64,000 nucleotides of DNA from Novosphingobium album (ex Hu et al. 2023) (GTDB lineage Bacteria > Pseudomonadota > Alphaproteobacteria > Sphingomonadales > Sphingomonadaceae). Below are positions 59,891 to 64,000 of this stretch, one piece after another (the first letter of the stretch is position 1; each line of letters begins with the position of its first letter). A program made the translations under genes and the position numbers. The notes below the pieces were generated by a model, which saw only the letters and a list, made by a program, of their open reading frames with translations, made no database searches and was not told where the DNA came from. The stretch covers positions 53,140 to 117,139 of the forward strand of contig NZ_JALHLE010000028.1 of assembly GCF_022832385.1 (NCBI RefSeq). The letters run 5' to 3'.

Positions 59891-60820
59891 TCATGCCGCT
59901 GCCTTCAGGGCATCGCCGGCAGGCGTATTCGCCTCGGCAAGGCTGAAAGCGCGCAGATAGTTGAAGGCTTGTTCGGCTTTGGCCGAGGCGGTGAAGATGG
60001 CGCTGTGGTCGGCGCGAAGTACCCTGACCCAATGCGCGAGGTAGCTGGCATGGCTATCGTGCAATTCGGTCGGCAGGCCGAGTTCAGCGCAAATGTAACT
60101 TGTTGTCAGTTCAGCACAAAGTTCCTCGACGCAGTAGGCATCGTCACCGAAACGCTTGCCGAACGTCCGGTTGAGACGGTCCTTGCTCCCGCTCCAATGG
60201 GCGCTTTCATGTCCTCTGGTAGAGGCGTAAGCGTCACCCGACTTGAAGCTGCCGGGATGGGGTAGCTGGATGTAGTCGCCCAGCGGGCTGTAGTAGGCTT
60301 CGTCGCCGCCATGGCGTACCCGCGCAGGAATTGCCGCGAAGAAGGTGTCGATCGCGTCCTGGCGCTGCGAAAGCAGGCTCGGTGTCGGGGGTACGTCGCG
60401 AGCGTAGTAGTAGTCGGGCAGGCCCTCGATCTCGTCTGCGTTGTAGACGATGTAGTGGCGCAGGAAGCGGATCAGCTGGCCGGTGGCCTCGCCCATCAAT
60501 CCGGGTTGCCCGGCCTTGCGGAAGCTGGAGGCATAGATCGACATGGACGGATCGGCCTTGCGGCGCACTTGCGCGCCGAGTTCTTCGGCTTGTCGGGCGG
60601 TCATCCAGTAGCGGCTGCGGTATCCACGCGCGTCGGCAATCGTCCAGAGCCAGAGGCAGTTGATGCCGTTGTACGGGGTGCCTTCGTGGCGCAGTGGACG
60701 GCCGCCCTCCCCGGTCAGCGACCAGGAGCGGGTCCAGGGCGTGGTGCCGGCCTCGAGCCGGGAGACGATGGCATTGGTGACTTCGCGCGCGATGTCACGC
60801 GAATTGCGGGGAGTCTTCAC
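59891..60820 (-). CDS. ardC: ArdC-like antirestriction protein (ssDNA-binding domain plus zincin metallopeptidase)
   Basis: 309 residues from GTG 60820, which has AAGGGA upstream; an in-frame ATG at 60892 is the alternative but falls into the ParB tail leader. N-terminal ArdC domain: VTNAIVSRLEAGTTPWTRSW and YNGINCLWLW, the ssDNA-binding part shared with TraC primases. C-terminal zincin: GHESAHWSG near residue 203 is the HExxH motif, and YCVEELCAELTTS the third ligand region. ArdC protects incoming plasmid DNA from restriction, especially while single-stranded. It belongs to the leading region, as expected. Confidence 0.92.
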   Translation of the reverse strand: MKTPRNSRDIAREVTNAIVSRLEAGTTPWTRSWSLTGEGGRPLRHEGTPYNGINCLWLWTIADARGYRSRYWMTARQAEELGAQVRRKADPSMSIYASSFRKAGQPGLMGEATGQLIRFLRHYIVYNADEIEGLPDYYYARDVPPTPSLLSQRQDAIDTFFAAIPARVRHGGDEAYYSPLGDYIQLPHPGSFKSGDAYASTRGHESAHWSGSKDRLNRTFGKRFGDDAYCVEELCAELTTSYICAELGLPTELHDSHASYLAHWVRVLRADHSAIFTASAKAEQAFNYLRAFSLAEANTPAGDALKAAA

Positions 60821-60912
60821 GGGGTATGTCCCTTGTCCGGTGTGGCGAGAAAGGTCGCCGGTGAGCCGCACAGCCCACCGGCGGTTCATCAATCAGGTTG
60901 GAAGGACGCGCG

Positions 60913-63156
60913 TTATTCCGCCGCTTCGGCCCACTCGCTGACCGCATCATCGTCGCCAAAGACAGCAGGCGAACCGTCATCGACCTGCTGATCCTCGTCG
61001 CCATCGGTCGAGTCGTTGTCATCAATGGAGACACCCTCGCCGTCATCGCCGTCGTCGGGTCCAGCAAGGGCTGCGTCGATCAGGCTGGCCAGATCGTCCT
61101 CGGCTCCGTTGGTATCAGTGGGCGCATCGCCATCGTCCTGATCGGTCGACGCCTCGGCGGCGGCGAAGCGCATCGCAGCGGGAACCCAGGCCAGTGCCCT
61201 TTCCTTCACGTCGGCCTCGATCACCGCGTCTCCGGCGAACAGCTTCTCGCAGGAAGTCGAGATTTCGCCCTTCTTCTGGCTCGCATGGCGGCTCGAGAGA
61301 GCGGGCCCGCCCACTTCGTCGAGGAGCGAGAGTAGCGAGCCCTTCGGTACGCGGTCGAAGAAGTTCTCGGAGGTTGGCCGCCACCACTTGGCGACATCGA
61401 CCTCGAGCAGGCCGGCCAGGTGGTTCTGCAGGGCATTCTGGCGATGGCTGTAGCTTTCCTTCGACTTGAACGACGTGGCGACCGTCCATGCTAGCCAGGC
61501 CGCCTTGACCTCATCATCAAGTGCCCGGAAGGCATCGAAACGGGCGATCATGGTTCGATGCTCCTGCCAGGAAGCGTCGAGACCTTCGCGCACTTCGGCG
61601 AGGTAGTCATGGGCGACCGATTTGGGATAGGCGTCGAAGCGGACCGGATCTTCCGGGTGCGGGGCGCGGATGGTAGTGCCGCAGGTCTCGTCCGTGCCCG
61701 TGGACTTGTCGACCATGGCGAACAGCATGTAGTCGAGCGCGAGCGCAGGGTTGGCGATCATGGATGCGCCTAGAACGTCGCGGCGCTGAACCGCAAGCTG
61801 GTCGAGGAGAACCTGGCTGAGCGCCTTCCCGCCCGGTGCGGCCTCGTCGGGCGACACTTCCTTGGTTGTGCCGGTGATGGTCCCGGTCTCGCGTTCCTCG
61901 ATGCGGAAAGTCGGGGCGCGCGGGGCAGCTTCGCCCTCGATGCTGTCTTCGCCCGTGTCGCTCGCGTCCTCGCCGTCTTCATCGGGTTCGACCATGGTGA
62001 CGCTGAGCGGCGTTTCGCTGTAATAGGTGTCGTCGAGTTTCATGCTGCCGTCCTGCGAGAGCGTCAGGAACAGGCCGACACGCGGGGCGAGTTCGGGAGG
62101 AAGGATCTTCTCGCGGCGACCGGCATCGCGCAGTTCGTCGCTGAGAGCATCGTGTTCAGCATCGAGGGCCTGCCAGGCTTCTTCCTCGAGTTCCTCGTTT
62201 TCCATCTCGAGGCTTACGATGCTGAGGCGTGCTTCGATCTCGCTGATGCGGGTGGCTTGGGCATCGCTAAGCGGCAGGCTCGGCAGGTTGACGCGGAACA
62301 GGTCGCGCGCGACTTCCCAGGTTGAGTTCGAGGCGACAGGGCGAATCCAGGCGAGGCCACGTTCTTCACCGATCCGCCTGGCTTCGGCTTCCATCGCCGC
62401 GGCTGCCAGCGTGTGGGCGATCTCGGGGTTGGTCCAGCGATCGCCGTTGTCGCTGAACAGGTCTCGATCGACGATGCCGCCAGCAGCAACGTAGGCTTCT
62501 TCACCGACAAGGCGCGCAATCGGATCGGTGGACTTCATGGATTCGTTGGCGATGACGCGGCGGATGGTGTCGGCGCTGGCATGGTAGCTGTTGGCGCCGT
62601 AGCTCTTCCACACCATCAGCTGGCGCTCATGGCTTTCGGTGGAGGCGTATGCCTTGGCCATGTCGAGGGTCAGCTCGCCGGACGCCAGGGCGTCGAAGAT
62701 CGGCTCGGCAAGGTTTGCGAGGCGCAGGCGGCCTTCGACAAAGCGGCGGGTGATGCCGAAACGCCTGGCGACCGCGTCGATGTCGCCGCCCTGACCAAGA
62801 CAGTGCTGGAAGGCGCGGCATTCGTCGGCGGGCGACATATTGAGGTGATGGAAGTTTTCAGCGAGCGAGGCTTCGGAAAGCTCGTCATTGCCGCCGCTCA
62901 GGATCAGCACGGGCACGTCGTATTCGGCCTCGTTGATGTCGCCGCGCTCAGCCAGCAACTTGAGAGCACGAAAGCGGCGGCTGCCGGCGATGACGCCGTA
63001 GGAGCCGCGCGGCTTCTTCACGGAAGTCACGACCAGGTTCTGCAGGATGCCGCGCGCGAAAATGTCGGCGGCGAACTGTTCGATCAGGTCTTCGCCGCGG
63101 GTACGCACGTTGATGTCGGACAGCACCAGCTTCGCGAGCTTGACGGTCTGGATCAT
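60913..63156 (-). CDS. ParB/Spo0J-like protein, large plasmid type
   Basis: 747 residues. ParB N-terminal domain with VIAGSRRFRALK (residues 55-66) and SLAENFHHLNMSPADE, then a HTH (DAVARRFGITRRFVEGRLRL). The remaining 550 residues are unlike chromosomal ParB and end in a very acidic tail. No parA gene is adjacent, and the family's box II segment GSRRFRA is CTPase-like. Such long ParB-like proteins are frequent beside ArdC on alphaproteobacterial plasmids, where they may have transfer-related instead of partition roles. A purine-rich leader with hairpin precedes the ATG. Confidence 0.88.
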   Translation of the reverse strand: MIQTVKLAKLVLSDINVRTRGEDLIEQFAADIFARGILQNLVVTSVKKPRGSYGVIAGSRRFRALKLLAERGDINEAEYDVPVLILSGGNDELSEASLAENFHHLNMSPADECRAFQHCLGQGGDIDAVARRFGITRRFVEGRLRLANLAEPIFDALASGELTLDMAKAYASTESHERQLMVWKSYGANSYHASADTIRRVIANESMKSTDPIARLVGEEAYVAAGGIVDRDLFSDNGDRWTNPEIAHTLAAAAMEAEARRIGEERGLAWIRPVASNSTWEVARDLFRVNLPSLPLSDAQATRISEIEARLSIVSLEMENEELEEEAWQALDAEHDALSDELRDAGRREKILPPELAPRVGLFLTLSQDGSMKLDDTYYSETPLSVTMVEPDEDGEDASDTGEDSIEGEAAPRAPTFRIEERETGTITGTTKEVSPDEAAPGGKALSQVLLDQLAVQRRDVLGASMIANPALALDYMLFAMVDKSTGTDETCGTTIRAPHPEDPVRFDAYPKSVAHDYLAEVREGLDASWQEHRTMIARFDAFRALDDEVKAAWLAWTVATSFKSKESYSHRQNALQNHLAGLLEVDVAKWWRPTSENFFDRVPKGSLLSLLDEVGGPALSSRHASQKKGEISTSCEKLFAGDAVIEADVKERALAWVPAAMRFAAAEASTDQDDGDAPTDTNGAEDDLASLIDAALAGPDDGDDGEGVSIDDNDSTDGDEDQQVDDGSPAVFGDDDAVSEWAEAAE

Positions 63157-63179
63157 GGGGAAAACACCTTTTTCTCATC

Positions 63180-63226
63180 GTCCGGCCAATTCACGGACAC
63201 CCCTTCTCTTCCCCCTCCCCTCTCCT
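63180..63226 (-). repeat. Purine-rich leader element 9 with hairpin
   Basis: Coding-strand GAGAGGGGAGGGGGAAGAGA within 63201-63226, followed by hairpin GTCCG/CGGAC (63180-63198), about 25 bases before the ParB-like start. Confidence 0.65.
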
Positions 63227-63265
63227 GACCGACCTGGCAGCCACGGCACTCTTGGTCGATCAGGA
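63223..63265. terminator. Inverted repeat between the helicase-like and ParB-like genes
   Basis: TCCTGACCGACC (63223-63234) and GGTCGATCAGGA (63254-63265) pair with one mismatch over a 19-base loop. It may end the upstream transcript or belong to the leader element. CACTCTTGG(G)TCG inside it recurs near 51530. Confidence 0.5.
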
Positions 63266-63280
63266 AGGATAGGGCCGGTG

Positions 63281-64000
63281 TCAGGAAGGCTTGAGGATCT
63301 CGGCGATGATGGCCTCGGCCTGCGCGACAGGGATGAAGATGCGGGTGCGATACTGGATGATCTCGGTGAATGCGCCGAGCGACTTGAGCCATGAAAGCTG
63401 CGATGCCGGAGCGTCTACGATCTCGACACGCGGGTTGCCGTTCACATGCGAGCGCTTGAAGGCCATCGGGAACGGGCGGGTAACTTGGACGCTGCGCCCG
63501 GCGAGGACGGCATTGGTGATCGCTTCGACGGGCATGTCTTCGCTGCTCGCAAGGCCGAGCTTGGTGAAGAGTTCGACGATGCTGTGCTCGAAGACGATAC
63601 GGCCAAGCCAGCTATTGCCATTCTTATCGACGATCCGATTGACCGCGAGGTGATCGGACGGCAGCGCCGACCAGATCGGCAGCAGGAGGCCGGTTGCGAG
63701 GCGCACCGTCTCGGTGTCCAGCTGCCCGGCCGCCTCGTTGACTTCGGCCTGCCATTTCGCCCGGAAGGTGTCTTCGTCGATTTCCTCCCAGGCCGTCTCG
63801 AACAGATCCGCCTCGCGCATGGATTTGCGGCTGCAGGGTCGCTGCAGCTCGATGCGAAGGATCGGCTCGCCTTCGTCGTCCATCCAGGCGTTTGCCTTGC
63901 TACGTAGTGCAACACGGCCCGACTTGGCGTTCATGACGAATGCCGGGTTCTCGCGCCAGCGGACCATATCGAGGATGCGCTCGAGCGAAATCGGGTTTTT
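63281..64000 (-). CDS. Strawberry-notch-like helicase/methylase, C-terminal end only
   Basis: The last 240 codons of a gene that starts outside the window; the frame is open to the right edge (KNPISLERILDMVRWRENP). MVRWRENPAFVMNAKSGRVALRSK is the kind of sequence found at the C-terminal domain of the plasmid-type strawberry-notch helicases, sometimes fused to a methyltransferase, that precede the ParB-like gene on such plasmids. A long helical and beta-rich tail follows, ending IFIPVAQAEAIIAEIL. No helicase motif itself is in view, so the family is a guess from this tail and from the location. Confidence 0.6.
   Translation of the reverse strand, partial: KNPISLERILDMVRWRENPAFVMNAKSGRVALRSKANAWMDDEGEPILRIELQRPCSRKSMREADLFETAWEEIDEDTFRAKWQAEVNEAAGQLDTETVRLATGLLLPIWSALPSDHLAVNRIVDKNGNSWLGRIVFEHSIVELFTKLGLASSEDMPVEAITNAVLAGRSVQVTRPFPMAFKRSHVNGNPRVEIVDAPASQLSWLKSLGAFTEIIQYRTRIFIPVAQAEAIIAEILKPS

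Noticed and set aside
1..64000. tRNA, rRNA, insertion sequences, integrase or replication initiator genes
   Set aside because: Looked for across both strands; no cloverleaf, transposase, integrase or Rep-like protein was recognised, so the element type (plasmid or ICE) rests on context only.

Overview
The window looks like part of a large conjugative plasmid (or integrative conjugative element) of an alphaproteobacterium, most likely a sphingomonad. The evidence is high GC, the alphaproteobacterial type of LexA box (GTTC-N7-GTTC, found twice), a MobF relaxase with its coupling protein, and a dense set of accessory families (DUF736, DUF2493, DUF3768, DUF6927, DUF7007, ArdC, ParB-like, strawberry-notch) that travel together on such plasmids. 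No rRNA, tRNA, CRISPR array, insertion sequence or replication gene is visible. The family names are recognised from motifs, not from a database search.

Layout. (1) 1-8.6 kb, minus strand: a type I BREX defence locus, brxR-brxA-brxB-brxC-pglX. pglX runs off the left edge, so pglZ and brxL are presumably outside. (2) 8.7-18.2 kb, plus strand: an AddB-like nuclease and an AddA-like helicase-nuclease, then a UvrD-like helicase and a small partner. A perfect 14-bp inverted repeat lies between brxR and the AddB-like gene and could let one regulator control both sides. (3) 18.3-21.9 kb, minus: an uncommon trio of HTH regulator, large N6-adenine methyltransferase and PIN nuclease. (4) 22.1-25.4 kb: SOS functions (umuD-umuC-SRAP behind a LexA box), a newly read 51-residue ORF, a WGR-domain protein and a secreted-type nuclease. 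(5) 25.6-36.2 kb, minus: a conjugation operon with an RHH accessory protein, coupling protein, relaxase and a tail of small envelope or unknown genes, including a CsgG/HfaB-like lipoprotein-type protein and a hydrolase lipoprotein. (6) 36.2-36.7 kb: a candidate oriT with repeated GTAGCTAC palindromes. (7) 36.7-64 kb: what I interpret as the plasmid leading region. Nearly all genes here lie on the minus strand and point back at oriT, so the strand transferred first would be their template.

How the genes may work together. The leading region is rich in likely anti-restriction and DNA-modification functions: ArdC, a phage-type adenine methyltransferase relative, a C5-cytosine methyltransferase with six internal repeats, two PP-loop (PAPS-reductase-like) enzymes, and a protein carrying all the core motifs of a tRNA-guanine transglycosylase (the superfamily of the DNA-modifying DpdA). 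Two toxin-antitoxin pairs (Phd/PemK-like and VapBC) would stabilise the element. Many leading-region transcripts share a purine-rich leader, often followed by a short hairpin, just upstream of the ribosome binding site. I know of no description of that arrangement, and together with the TGT-like and PP-loop genes it is my main candidate for a new biological system.
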